From Saccoglossus kowalevskii (taxonomy: Eukaryota > Hemichordata > Enteropneusta > Harrimaniidae), in assembly GCF_000003605.2 (NCBI RefSeq), contig NW_003120936.1:77008-125743 (forward strand): a stretch of DNA of 48,736 bases, written 5' to 3'. The translations under genes and the position numbers were made by a program. Below the pieces are notes generated by a model. That model had not been told where the DNA came from, did no database searches, and saw only the letters and a program-made list of their open reading frames with translations. This document shows positions 23,601-34,000 of the stretch, in pieces; position 1 is the stretch's first letter; every line of letters starts with the position of its first letter.

Positions 23601-24851
23601 TTATTTTTAGAATTGAATGCATTTCAATTTTTCTTTATGATGCCAAAATTAACAATTTGTTTATCTCCAGCCACGTTGTTTTCAAAGAAGACCATACTAA
23701 TATTTGCTTTATTCATTGGAATCATCAGCATTAATTTCTATGATAGTTGTGTCCTGTATTTACTTTCATAGTTTATCTCCCCTGATTCTTATACTTCTCG
23801 TAATTATCAAATTTAATTGTTATTTCAATGATTTGCTTTATAGGAGCTGGCAGATATTCGTGCATCTGGTCTAAAATCTTTTCGAGACATTGCAGTGGAT
23901 GAGTCAAATATTCTAAACTGGCAAGGCTTAATAGTACCGGTATGTACATCTTATTTAGGATATCGCCTCTTATCCAATTTGTCTTACAATTATGTTTTCT
24001 TATTGTATCAAAGATTTATTCATTTTGTAAGATCTGTAATAGACACAATAACAAATAAGTTTGTTTGTCCATAGAACAGGTTGAATAATAAATTGATGTC
24101 TTTATCAGCAAAATATTTAACGTGGAGAAATTTCGGGGTTACATAAATCGGTCGGTTCTGACAGGTTGGTTTATCCAGGGGTCGGTTTTGACAGGATTTA
24201 CTGTACCAGTCATTACAGTATGTTTCACCGTTTCTCACTACTGATTGTGTAATAAACCTATTCTTGTTCATTTTCTAGGATAACCCCCCTTTCAATAAAG
24301 GAGCTTTCAAGATAGAAATCATTTTTCCAGCAGAATATCCTTTTAAGCCACCCAAAGTAACATTTAAGACGAAAATATATCATCCCAACATAGATGAGAA
24401 AGGTCAAGTTTGCCTTCCTATTATCAGCCCAGAAAATTGGAAACCAGCAACAAAGACAGATCAGGGTATGTTAGGAGTTCACTGTTACTTGAGTTGGGAT
24501 GGGAGCAGTGGCTAGCACATAGCAAAATTAATAAGACTGTACTGTAATGTCTGAGAATGTACTCCATGGAAATCTTGTACTAATGTAAACACTCTAAGTG
24601 TGTTTTGGCATCTAAATTTTCTTATCATATTAGAAGCACTTCTCCAATATGCAAGAATATTCATGAGCTAAGAGTTTTAAAGCTAAAAGTGTAAAATTGC
24701 ATTTTAATAGTAAAATTTATTACTGTTTGGCAATCTAAGTAAAATCTAGTTTATACTTTAGTTTTTCTGGAGTAAATTTTTGCTGAAAAGACATTTTAGT
24801 TGTTTTTGACTCCCGTGTGTAAAGCACACAATGGGAGTCTTTGCAGTTAGT

Positions 24852-24904
<53 letters not shown>

Positions 24905-26441
24905 TATGTATCTGTGTCTGTCTTTTCCACTGATATCTCAAGAACCATACATTGATTTTTGATGAAACTTGGTGCATAGATGCTCTGTGCCAATGCGCAG
25001 ATTTGATTAGGTTTTGGTAAAAATCCATGCATATTAATTACCTAATTTGCATGATAATTAGCTGATTTTTAGCTGTTCCATGACTGTTCCACAGATATCA
25101 AAAGAACCACTCATTGGATTTTGATAAAACTTGGCACATAGATGCTCCAAACTAATGCGCAGATTTGATTAGTTTTGGGTAAAAATCTGTGCAATATTAA
25201 TTACCTAATTTGCATAATGATTAATCAATTTTTGGCTTTTCCACCGATATCTCAAGTACTAATCATCACATTTCAAAAAAACTTGGTACATAGATGTCAT
25301 AGAACACTGCACAAACCTGATAGTTTTTAGGGTAATATCAGTACATATTTATTTACTTAATTTGCATAATTAATTAATTTTCAGCTTTTGATATTTCAAG
25401 TAGTAATCACTACATTTCAATGAAACTTGGTACATATATGTTATAGGACACTGCACAGACCTGATAGTTTTTAGGGTAATATCAGTACATATTAATTACC
25501 TAATTTGCATAATTAATTAATTTTCAGCTTTTGATATCTCAAGTACTAATCATCATATTTCAATGAGACTTGCTACATAGATCTTCTAGGACTATGCAGA
25601 GACTTGATTAGTTTTAGGGTAAATAATTGTGGATATTAATTACCTAATTTGCATAATTAGTTAATTTGTTCCATGAATGTTCCACTGATATATAAAGAAC
25701 CACGAATTGGATTTTAATGAAACTTTTAAAGAGAACTATGCAGAGACCAATCAGTTTTTAGTAAATATTTATGCTTCTTATTCACCTAATTAACATAATT
25801 AATCAACACTGATATCTCAATTACTGATCATCACATTTGAATTAAATTTGGTACATAAATGCTCTAGGACAATAGACAGGACTGATTAATTTTAGGTTAA
25901 AATTTGTTCATATTAATTCTCTAATTAGCATAATAATTCATAATTTTTGTGTTCTGTTCTGTTCATATTAGTTACCTGATTTACATAATTAGTTTTCAGC
26001 TTTTCTATCAATATCTCAGGTACAAGTATTTTAATGTGTCTTCAATACTCTCAGCACACAAGAGTTCTTTCTAAGCTTTCTTTGATTTTATGAATTTAAT
26101 TGATGAGTTGATTGTAAAATATAGGATATAGATTTTATTTTCACTGATTTATTGCAAATTTCAAAGTGAAAATAGAGTACTTTACAGAATTGTTTAAGTA
26201 TTGGTAAGCTGAGAAGAGTCGATTCTAATAACCTACCTTTGCATTACACTAGATTGAACTTGTTTTGTATTCTTATATTGCAGTTATTCAATCACTTATA
26301 GCACTAGTAAATGATCCAGAGCCAGAACATCCCTTAAGGGCAGATCTAGCTGAAGAATTTTCTAAAGATCGCAAGAAATTCATGAAAAATGCGGAAGATT
26401 ATACAAAGAAGTTTGGAGAAAAACGACCAGCAGACAGTTGA
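20690..26441 (+). CDS. UBE2L3: UBE2L3 (UBCH7) ubiquitin-conjugating enzyme E2, complete
   Basis: This E2 carries ubiquitin as a thioester and passes it to the active cysteine of HECT and RBR ligases (parkin, ARIH1, HOIP). Exons: 20690-20716, 23844-23939, 24279-24465, 26284-26441, all GT-AG with matching phases (0, 0, 1), giving 155 residues against 154 in human. Start MAATRRLGK sits at a strong ATG (CAACATGGCGG). The catalytic Cys86 is in GQVCLP, HPN is at 76-78, and Phe63 (ligase contact) is in EYPFKPP. Pro88 and His119, which make this E2 react only with cysteine, are both kept. The C-terminus is GEKRPADS, one residue longer than human. Intron 1 contains an assembly gap and intron 3 a nested transposon. 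The assignment is essentially certain. Confidence 0.99.
21987..22033. repeat. Near-perfect 20-bp hairpin
   Basis: CACCACGGTTACTAAA and TTTAGTAACCGTGGTG are perfect inverses around a 7-nt centre, and AGTG/CACT extends the arms to about 20 bp with one mismatch. It could be a foldback remnant or a cruciform-forming site in intron 1 of UBE2L3. Confidence 0.85.
22432..22865. other. Assembly gap (434 N)
   Basis: Unresolved bases inside UBE2L3 intron 1. Both exons flanking the intron are intact, so the gene model is not affected. Confidence 0.99.
24745..24807 (+). mobile_element. TA-MITE copy, left half (split by insertion)
   Basis: TATACTTTAGTTTTTCTGGA and TTTTTGCTGAAAAG match the left half of the element at 43627-43834. 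The match stops at GTTTTT just before the hairpin of an inserted repeat. The right half resumes near 26091. Confidence 0.65.
24808..26085 (+). mobile_element. Inserted element with hairpin, (TG)n tract and about 150-bp tandem core
   Basis: It starts with a hairpin, GACTCCC...GGGAGTC (24808-24839), whose inner stem is GTGTG/CACAC. A (TG)n tract follows (about 24849-24905), then about eight diverged tandem units marked by GATATCTCAAG, GAAACTTGG(T/C)ACATAGATG and ATTACCTAATTTGCATAAT. Unit spacings by the marker are about 161, 153, 144, 143, 154, 124 and 199 bp. The right end (CAGCACACAAGAGTT) inversely resembles the left end (GACTCCCGTGTGT). There is no coding capacity. It interrupts a MITE in intron 3 of UBE2L3. 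Confidence 0.75.
26091..26187 (+). mobile_element. TA-MITE copy, right half
   Basis: TTGATGAGTTGA-TTGTAAAATATAGGA, TTTTATTTTCACTGATTT and GTGAAAATAGAGTACTTTACAG follow the order of the right half of 43627-43834. Together with 24745-24807 it forms one MITE split by the intervening element. Confidence 0.65.
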
Positions 26442-26913
26442 AAACCTCACAAATGTTTTTTCGTTCCCGTTGGCCCCCATTTGTTCCCACATCTGTAGTC
26501 CAATTTGCATCCCTTCCAAAATCTCAACACATTCATAGATATGCCAAAATCTCTGTATACTTGTTTTGGCATATGGTGTTGAGGATTACCAAAATCCGTC
26601 ATTTCCCCAATAATTGAGCCCGCTAGTATTTATAGATCTGGGGGGTTTGCCAGTCTTTTCACTCACGGTGGCATAATAATACTTTGTTTTTATATTATGG
26701 TGCCACTGTATCTTGAGAATAAAAATGGTTGTCTGCATTAATCTTAAATTATTTGATAAACAAAATACAATATATTATTTTTGGGGAACTCCCCATCCTC
26801 CCTCAGCAGAGTCTAACTGTAATGCATTTATAATATTATTGCTACGCAGTTTTACAAATAATTTCAGGCTACTCTGTAAGACCTTAGTTGAACCAAAAAT
26901 ACATGACAATCTC

Positions 26914-26923
26914 AATAAATAAA
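26914..26923 (+). terminator. Candidate proximal poly(A) signal of UBE2L3
   Basis: Overlapping AATAAA hexamers 473 bp after the stop codon, followed by T-rich sequence. Assigned by motif and position only. Confidence 0.4.
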
Positions 26924-28070
26924 TTCTCCATGTAGTCTTTATTTCATCGATTGTATACTGATTCACATCAACGAGAAGATGATAGAAACCGCTGTCAGCT
27001 CAGTCTCTTGGTTGTTACTTTCTATGAGAAGTTTGCTACACTGAATTCAAATGTTGATTAAATCCTAGTGACAATTTGTACTTTTTTAACACAAGTTATG
27101 ATTTGAGCTGGTCAGGATTACATAGCTGACCAACATCTCAAGTCTATGAAACCCAATCAGTGTAATGTATTTCTGCTTGATCACCCTACATTATTTTACA
27201 TATAGAGGATTATGAATAAGACTATAGAATTTAGTAAATGTGCATTTTTGAATACTGCTGTATAATGATACAATTAAAACGGTCGTTTCATGGCATGGCC
27301 CATCCCTCCTTTTGATTATAAGAATAACACCACTACAGTACATGCATGTTGCTATGTGTGTAAAGCTGCACGATTTTTTTTGGTGTTTTTTCTGTTCAGT
27401 CACTGTGCAATATTCTGCTGGTTAATGAAGTGCAGTTCGAACATGATCATTCAATTCAGATTACTCAAGTCTACTTGCACTGATATTTTTGCTCCTTAGC
27501 TTGCCTAAAGAATGCTTGATGGTAATTCCTCCTATAATGCAGCTGGCTACTGGAAAATATAACCAGTACTTTTGATGTTTTGTGTTGGAAGTTTAGTCAC
27601 TTTATCTTTTGTAGTGGTTTATCTAGCTTTGTTGAGGGATAGCTGCTGTGCTGTGTACCCGCCAGGGTGATTTGCACCAGAATACTCTCTTGTATATCTG
27701 ATGATGAAATTGGGGAAACTATTGTACTAATATTATTGTACATTGTCCTGTCCTTTATTTGTTAAATTTAACTCTGGGAATACCATCTTTGTTTACGAAT
27801 TGCCACATGAAAATTCTGTTTTCTGATACACCAGACTCCATTGTATTTTAGTTTTTGTATATCAATTTAAGATGCCACGCTTACTGATTGCTAGATTACA
27901 GATTGTAACTGTTGAAGAGAGATGATTTTTATTTGAGTGATTTGGAAGGGCTGTATCTTGACGAAATGTATATATGATGTGGACAACATTCGGATAATAG
28001 AGCTTGGTTGGAGTGGAGATTTAATTTTAGGGCTAGGGGGAGGTAGTTATGAGAATTTGGTTTCTTTTGA

Positions 28071-28076
28071 AATAAA
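28071..28076 (+). terminator. Candidate distal poly(A) signal of UBE2L3
   Basis: An AATAAA about 1.6 kb after the stop codon. It would give a 3' UTR of a length usual for this gene in vertebrates. Not proven. Confidence 0.3.
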
Positions 28077-28785
28077 GAAGCCAGCTTAAACAACTTTGCT
28101 CATAGTCACTCATAAAGAACTAATGCTATCGAATGTACTGTGATCTTGACTTGTACACAATATTTTACTGTGCCTCACTGATTGTTTCGGTAGTATGCAT
28201 TAACATTTCTGTCAACATGTTTCTCTTTTTTTTTTTCATAAAAAAAACAAACCTGCAGCTTCTATCGATAATAATTTCAGTTGTGTGTAATTGACAAGTA
28301 ACATGGTTGGAACAGATTTCCCAGATGTATTCGATGAAAATCATTGTGCAATTATATCTGATAGTAATGGTTCTTCCCTGAATGATTTAAAATGGGGAGA
28401 ACTTATCGGCATGGTGACAAGATCTTGGCACAGTACAGCAGCTGTTACTGAAAATCGATTTAACACAGTGTAATTTATCATAACCAATATGCGAGTGACC
28501 ATCAAAACAATAGTAATCAAAAAAATAAATTAGCACATAGTACAGTTATCTTGATTTTTGTTCAAGAAAGTAATTCTGAGGGGTAGTGTTACCATAGTTA
28601 CTTGCTGTATTATTTGTTATATACTAAAATAAAATCTTGACAAGCTTCTGTATTGTCCACTGTCGTGACTTCACTAGTACCAGTACCGCTCATTTATGTA
28701 ATAGATATGTTGCTTATAATAGAATTACTTCAGGTCTGCTTTTTAGCATAGGAGCTGTTTATATAGGCGAATGTTCAACAATTAC

Positions 28786-29062
28786 ATTTTTATACTCGTG
28801 TGTGTGTGTGTGGGACAACCTATTGTTGATATGTCTGGCAAACAATTGTCTAAAATTCACAGATTTTAATGAAACTTGGTACATGAAGCCCTGGTACATT
28901 TTTTATTGGAACTAAGCATATTAATTAGCCAATTTGCATAAGAATTAGCCAATTTTCGGCTTGTCCACTGATATCTCAAACTCAAAACAGATGTCAAGGA
29001 AACTTGGTGTATAGGAAAAGCCACATGTTTAGGGTTGGAAAATGTGGATACTTAATACTAGT
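28786..29062 (+). repeat. Diverged copy of the hairpin/(TG)n tandem-core family
   Basis: TATACTCGTGTGTGTGTGTGTG is followed by single-copy equivalents of the core: AATGAAACTTGGTACATGAAG, ATTAGCCAATTTGCATAAG, TCCACTGATATCTCAAAC. The order is that of the element at 24808-26085, shortened to under two units. Confidence 0.65.
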
Positions 29063-30410
29063 AGATGCATACCTTGACCCTAAAAATTAGTACTTGATTT
29101 CAATGATTTTTGTTGTACAACTCTTTCCACTGCCCCTGTTTTTTCGACCTTACTTGCCTCATATTTACTTCAGTATTTTGCAGGTATCTAAATTTTGGGT
29201 CTTACACAGATGGCCAAGAAACTGAACACTCAACACAAGGTACTGGGATGGTGTCTGAAAGGTATCGCCCTACCTCAATTAGCATAAATTAGATTAAATA
29301 AAATTTAGTACAATATCACGCATGTATCAAATGTGCAGTCTATATTCTGGTTGGTTACATGACACATGTATGATGACAATATATAAATTGATTATTTCAA
29401 ACAAAGGGGGGAAAAAAACGAATGGTAGGTTTTGAAAGAATCTTGCTGAAATAATTATTGTGGTGCTTTGGCAATGAGTTATTGATGCAGAGTCACCCTA
29501 CAATTCTGTGCCAGAAACCCCTCTTAGTGGTCATGGTGTATAACAAACTTACTAACACTCTTGAAAGTCCTTTATTGCTGAAATTGGCCCCCTTAGTCAC
29601 CTCCGCATAACTGGTCACTAGCGAGTGTTTGGGTTATACTGTGGTATAGTTTATTGTTGAATAGTAATACTATCTTTCAAATTTAATAATTTGTGGGTCA
29701 ACAAATACTGTGGATTGAGCCACGTTACAATGTGGTGTCGTATAGCTAAAATACAAAATGACAACAATATACAAAGTATATTCTTTATTCGGTGAAGAAA
29801 AATAGTTGTTTAGAAAAGAAAATAACAGCAAATTACACACGATATTGAAAAACAAACCCTGATTGATACATTAAAATTCTGATTTTTAAAAAGAATATAC
29901 ACTGATTCATTGTGATAGACTTAGTGACAGTCTATAATCTGAATATCTGTTGGTTCAAAGAAATGTGGAAAAGACTATCACATATTATATATTCAACCAG
30001 GTATTTATCATCAATATCTCTGAGGTTAAAACAGACGCAGAAATGATAAGGTCAGCTGGCAGGTCAATGGCAGTGTCAACTTTTGGTATGACAGCTGACA
30101 GAAAGTTGAAAGCACCTTCAATAATTTCTTTAGATAGTTTTAAAAGAGGAAAGAACATCACCACCAAACCTAACTAAAAGCAGGACTGGTACATCTACCA
30201 TATATGCCTTGTATATCATTAAGTACTTACAAATAGCAATTCAAAATGGTTAAGATATTGTGCATGTATGTTAGTTGTAAAACTTCTTCAAAGAAGAAAG
30301 GGAATAAAAATATCTTTTTAAGTAAATACAATTGACTGTGGTAATTTTTGTCACTGAATATTAAAAGTGTACTGTTACTGACATATTGAAAACAACATAT
30401 GTTTCACTAT

Positions 30411-30608
30411 TAGAAGCATACTTTATTTTAGCTGGAGTTAATTTTCGCTGAAAAAGCTTTTTGGGTGTTTTGTATGGAATTTATTTTCACTGATTATTGA
30501 TGAGTTGAATGTGAAATACAAAAAAGAAAAAAGTATATCTCTGGATTTTGTTTTCACTGCATCCCTTCAGTGAAAATATATTCCAAACAGAAATAAAGTA
30601 TTCTACAG
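30411..30608 (+). mobile_element. TA-MITE copy 2
   Basis: It matches 43627-43834 in order: CATACTTTATTTTAGCTGGA, AATTTTCGCTGAAAAAGC, GATGAGTTGAATGTGAAATA, AAATAAAGTATTCTACAG. The left end is more decayed than the right. The terminal inverted repeats remain recognisable. Confidence 0.8.
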
Positions 30609-31037
30609 CAGTCAAATTATGGGAAAAGACATTAAAAGAGTTGATATATTGCAAAAGATTTTAATTTGAATATTTTGATAATGTTTTATTATATTACCGG
30701 GTATGCTAGTGTGTAATACGGTATATCCAAAGGATGTGAATACAGTGTGTTGGATAAATTATAATAGCACAAAGGCATAATGTGCGTCTAATAGAGTGAA
30801 TTGATAAAACATTTTAGATATACTGTCATTATATTTACGGAACAAGGTTGTATACAAGTAAAAATGTTGAAAAGAACATCACACTTATTTTGGAAAATGA
30901 CTGAAATACCCTATACTCCGGAATACAAATCAAAGGAGTGTGACTGTAGGGCATATGACCCTTTAACTACATCTTCCAACTCTGTACTGGTATACATGCT
31001 CACGAATATAGGTAAGGCATCTTTTGTTATGATATTA

Positions 31038-31043
31038 TTTATT
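31038..31043 (-). terminator. Poly(A) hexamer overlapping the GTPase stop codon
   Basis: The minus strand reads TAAATAAATAAT, so AATAAA begins on the last base of the stop codon TAA. Use of this signal would leave a very short 3' UTR. Other AT-rich signals further downstream are possible. Confidence 0.3.
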
Positions 31044-34000
31044 TAGATGTCATGGGCTGCCACACTCTGTTGCAAATATTCATGATACAGTTTTTCCTGA
31101 AAAAAAAAGAAAATAGAGATAAGTCATTGATAATAAAATAAAAACATAATAAATTTGAAACCAGTAAACATGTGTCAAATAGGAATTTTCTGAGAGGTCT
31201 AATAACAATATGTCAGTGGCGTAAATAAAACATGTTGTCCTTAATGATTTCAAAAAGACTTAAAGTTGAGTATTTTACTCTTTCCTTCAGAAACTGTACT
31301 GAAAGTTTATTTGTGTATCTGAATAATATGCTGTTCAACCTACATACAGTAACAAGTGATATCAACTGCATGCAGTGAATACAGATTGCTGAAGTTTACA
31401 AATGTCTGACATTCAATACTGACCTTGGTTTTCCTGACATGACTCTTGACAAAATCCCTCTGATCTGTAAAAACCCTTTTTTCTTTTCGAGACAATGTTG
31501 GCTTCAATCTGCACAAGAAAAAATTATAATACATGTACTAGAAAATTCCAGGTAATGTGGGAAGGTTTGAGGTGTTGACTAAAGCATAATCACTTGGTCA
31601 TGAATACATGCAGATTATGCACTTTGCTTTGGGGTTCAGTGGACTAAGTGGTCAATGATCTATGTGATAAATTTAACAGAACAGTGTCATAAAAAGTATA
31701 TGCATCATATTTGCCCCATTACAAGTGCATTATTTTATGTAAATGACAGGCGTTTCATGTATGAATGAATGTAACCAAAGTCATATTTTAATGATCTAGC
31801 ATACAATGATACATTTGTTCGTGTATGTGTATTTCTAACAGGGCAAATATGGTACAAATGGTGTGAATTCAGCTCATATTACCCTTGGGAAGCAGCATCT
31901 GCATCACTGCATAGCAGTATTAATGTTTTATTCTGTCAGTTATTTCTGCATCCAACAAATGGTTTATTCCACCCAAATTTTCCACCCATATCTTGAAAAT
32001 TTCACATGCTATTTACACCCAAACTGTACTTGGTTGACATTTCATAGTGGTTTATACGACTCCCAAATTTAAAGATGATCAGATATTTTAAATTATTATA
32101 ACCACAAAAAAACCAAAATCTTGAAAAATATACAAAAAACACCCACCAATCAGTTTTGGCCGAGATTCCAAACTATAATATCCTAGTTTGCATGAAATTT
32201 GATAAAAACTGTTTGAATTATTGTAAACAAAAGAGAAAGTTCCACAACAACAAAAAGAACAGACATTTTCCACTCATCTATGATGATGGGATCAGGCAAG
32301 ATGAGATTTAATGCAAGGAGGCTGGCTTGGACATTTTATTCTTTTCAAAGTTTCAAAGTAAATAGTACACCATGCAAAGGGGAGAGGGATAAGGTAGGTG
32401 TGTATCCACTAAATGAGGGGGTAACTGAGTGCACTGGCTAATAATTATTTTATTTTTTTTGTGTCCTTATTCATTACAAATAACTCACTTTCTGAAAGAC
32501 ATGTTTATAAATAATGAACAATTTTTAAATCATGGCTAAAATTTGTGGAAGAGAATAGCTTGTGGACGAATCTTAAATAGTGATTAGTGACTAGCAAAAG
32601 GATAGTGGAAGCTCATGGATTATGGAGTGTTGGACTAGTGTGAAAATGCTTTAATCTGGAACACATAGAGAGAATATAACAATGGCGATGTGGGAAGGTT
32701 TTAGAAAGCATACAGGGTAAAGTCATTGTGTATATAATATTACAGTATCTGCTACCTACAAGTTAACCCTTTTGAGCACCATAATGTTTCCTGGCAAAAT
32801 CTTGGTGTAACACTTTGCCGGTTTTATGTCTTTTTCCATAATCTTTTTTGATATTTTTGTCCATAAGGACAATTTCCTATTGGCTACAAGTCTTGATCAA
32901 AATGCAGTACTTAAGGAAACAATTACCGGTATGTAAATTGTGACAAAATTCAACTTTTGTGCTTAAAGGGTTAAGACGATGTGGGAAGGTTTTGGATGAT
33001 ACATCAGTAAGGAAAACTCACCTTGAAGAGAATTTTGCCACAGCCAACAGAAAGACAGTAAAGACGCCTAAAGCAATTGTAACATGTAGATGATACTCCT
33101 TAGGTATCTGCTTCCATACTTCACGTACAGGTTTCTATAATAGTAACAAATATTCATGATATGCGTCAAAGACAATGGTAAATAAAGGTAGTAAACTAAA
33201 AATACTTTAATTTTATTGGTCAAAACGTTTGATTAACACATGCATGCAAGTGCAAATTATTTAAAGTAAACTGTTACTTTATTGGCTTTATGAGAACCAC
33301 ACCTAAACCATGAATTGTGTGCTGGATCATCAAGATATTACTCAATTTCACCATAGACATGCCTTCACCATCTACATAATCAGATGCTCAACTGATACAG
33401 CAAATACAATAATTTTGACAGAAATTAACGACTCAAGGGTGTTTGCATGGAGGAATTTTCACCGCCGTTACTCTGTTATGATGATAGATGAAAGTGATTC
33501 CCAGATTCAGTATTTTCTTACACTACATGCCATATTTGCTTACATAAATAAAAAGTACCAGTGTATATCCATTAATTGCAATTTATATTGTATGTGCCCT
33601 TCTAATAGCCTAACAATAAATTTACCCCACCACCTCTCCACATAATCAACTGTTAACTCACCAAATACAGTGCCACTACTTCACGATTTTTTCGACCCAA
33701 AGTGGATTCTTGAAGATCCTTTGAGACATTGCTAGCAAGGAAATTGATAAACCATAATAGAGGCAGAACACATCCTAATAAACCAAGGAAGAATCCTTTA
33801 CCGCGAGCTCTCAGATTATAGGAGCTGGCAGCCCTGCAACAGAACAATTCATAGATGAAAACACACACATACATAGGTAAATATTATTGATGATAGAATA
33901 CGATGGGGAAGGCCAAGAATAGATCAGGTTTGTATAGGACTACCCTCACAGCACCCATATAATAAGTTCCATTGAAATCTGATTGGTGCCCTAAGACATA

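Larger units (their letters stand above)
20717..23843 (+). other. UBE2L3 intron 1
   Basis: This intron of about 3.1 kb contains a 20-bp-arm hairpin (21987-22033), the gap at 22432-22865, and a GC-rich patch near 23110-23220 (GCGGGCCCGCAG). A small open frame (about 22350-22431) runs into the gap. A GC-rich stretch at 23455-23560 has a 10-bp inverted repeat, CCTCAATTTT and AAAATTGAGG. No separate gene can be supported. Confidence 0.8.
26442..28600 (+). other. Probable UBE2L3 3' UTR and downstream flank
   Basis: AT-rich sequence after the UBE2L3 stop, with poly(A) hexamers at 26914-26923 and 28071-28076. Vertebrate UBE2L3 has a long 3' UTR, so the farther site is plausible. A small open frame starting with ATG at 28303 (57 codons, ending at 28473) has no recognised similarity. 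Confidence 0.5.
28601..31042. other. Convergent intergenic region
   Basis: This lies between the 3' ends of UBE2L3 (plus) and the GTPase gene (minus). It holds the repeat at 28786-29062, a TA-MITE copy at 30411-30608, and a stretch open on both strands at 29985-30177 with no recognised similarity. No gene is firmly supported. Confidence 0.5.

Noticed and set aside
24735-25032. Minus-strand frames with His/Thr repeats
   Set aside because: They are translations of the (TG)n microsatellite inside a mobile element.
28303-28473. 57-codon ATG frame downstream of UBE2L3
   Set aside because: It lies in or near the probable 3' UTR and has no recognised similarity; retained only as a mention.
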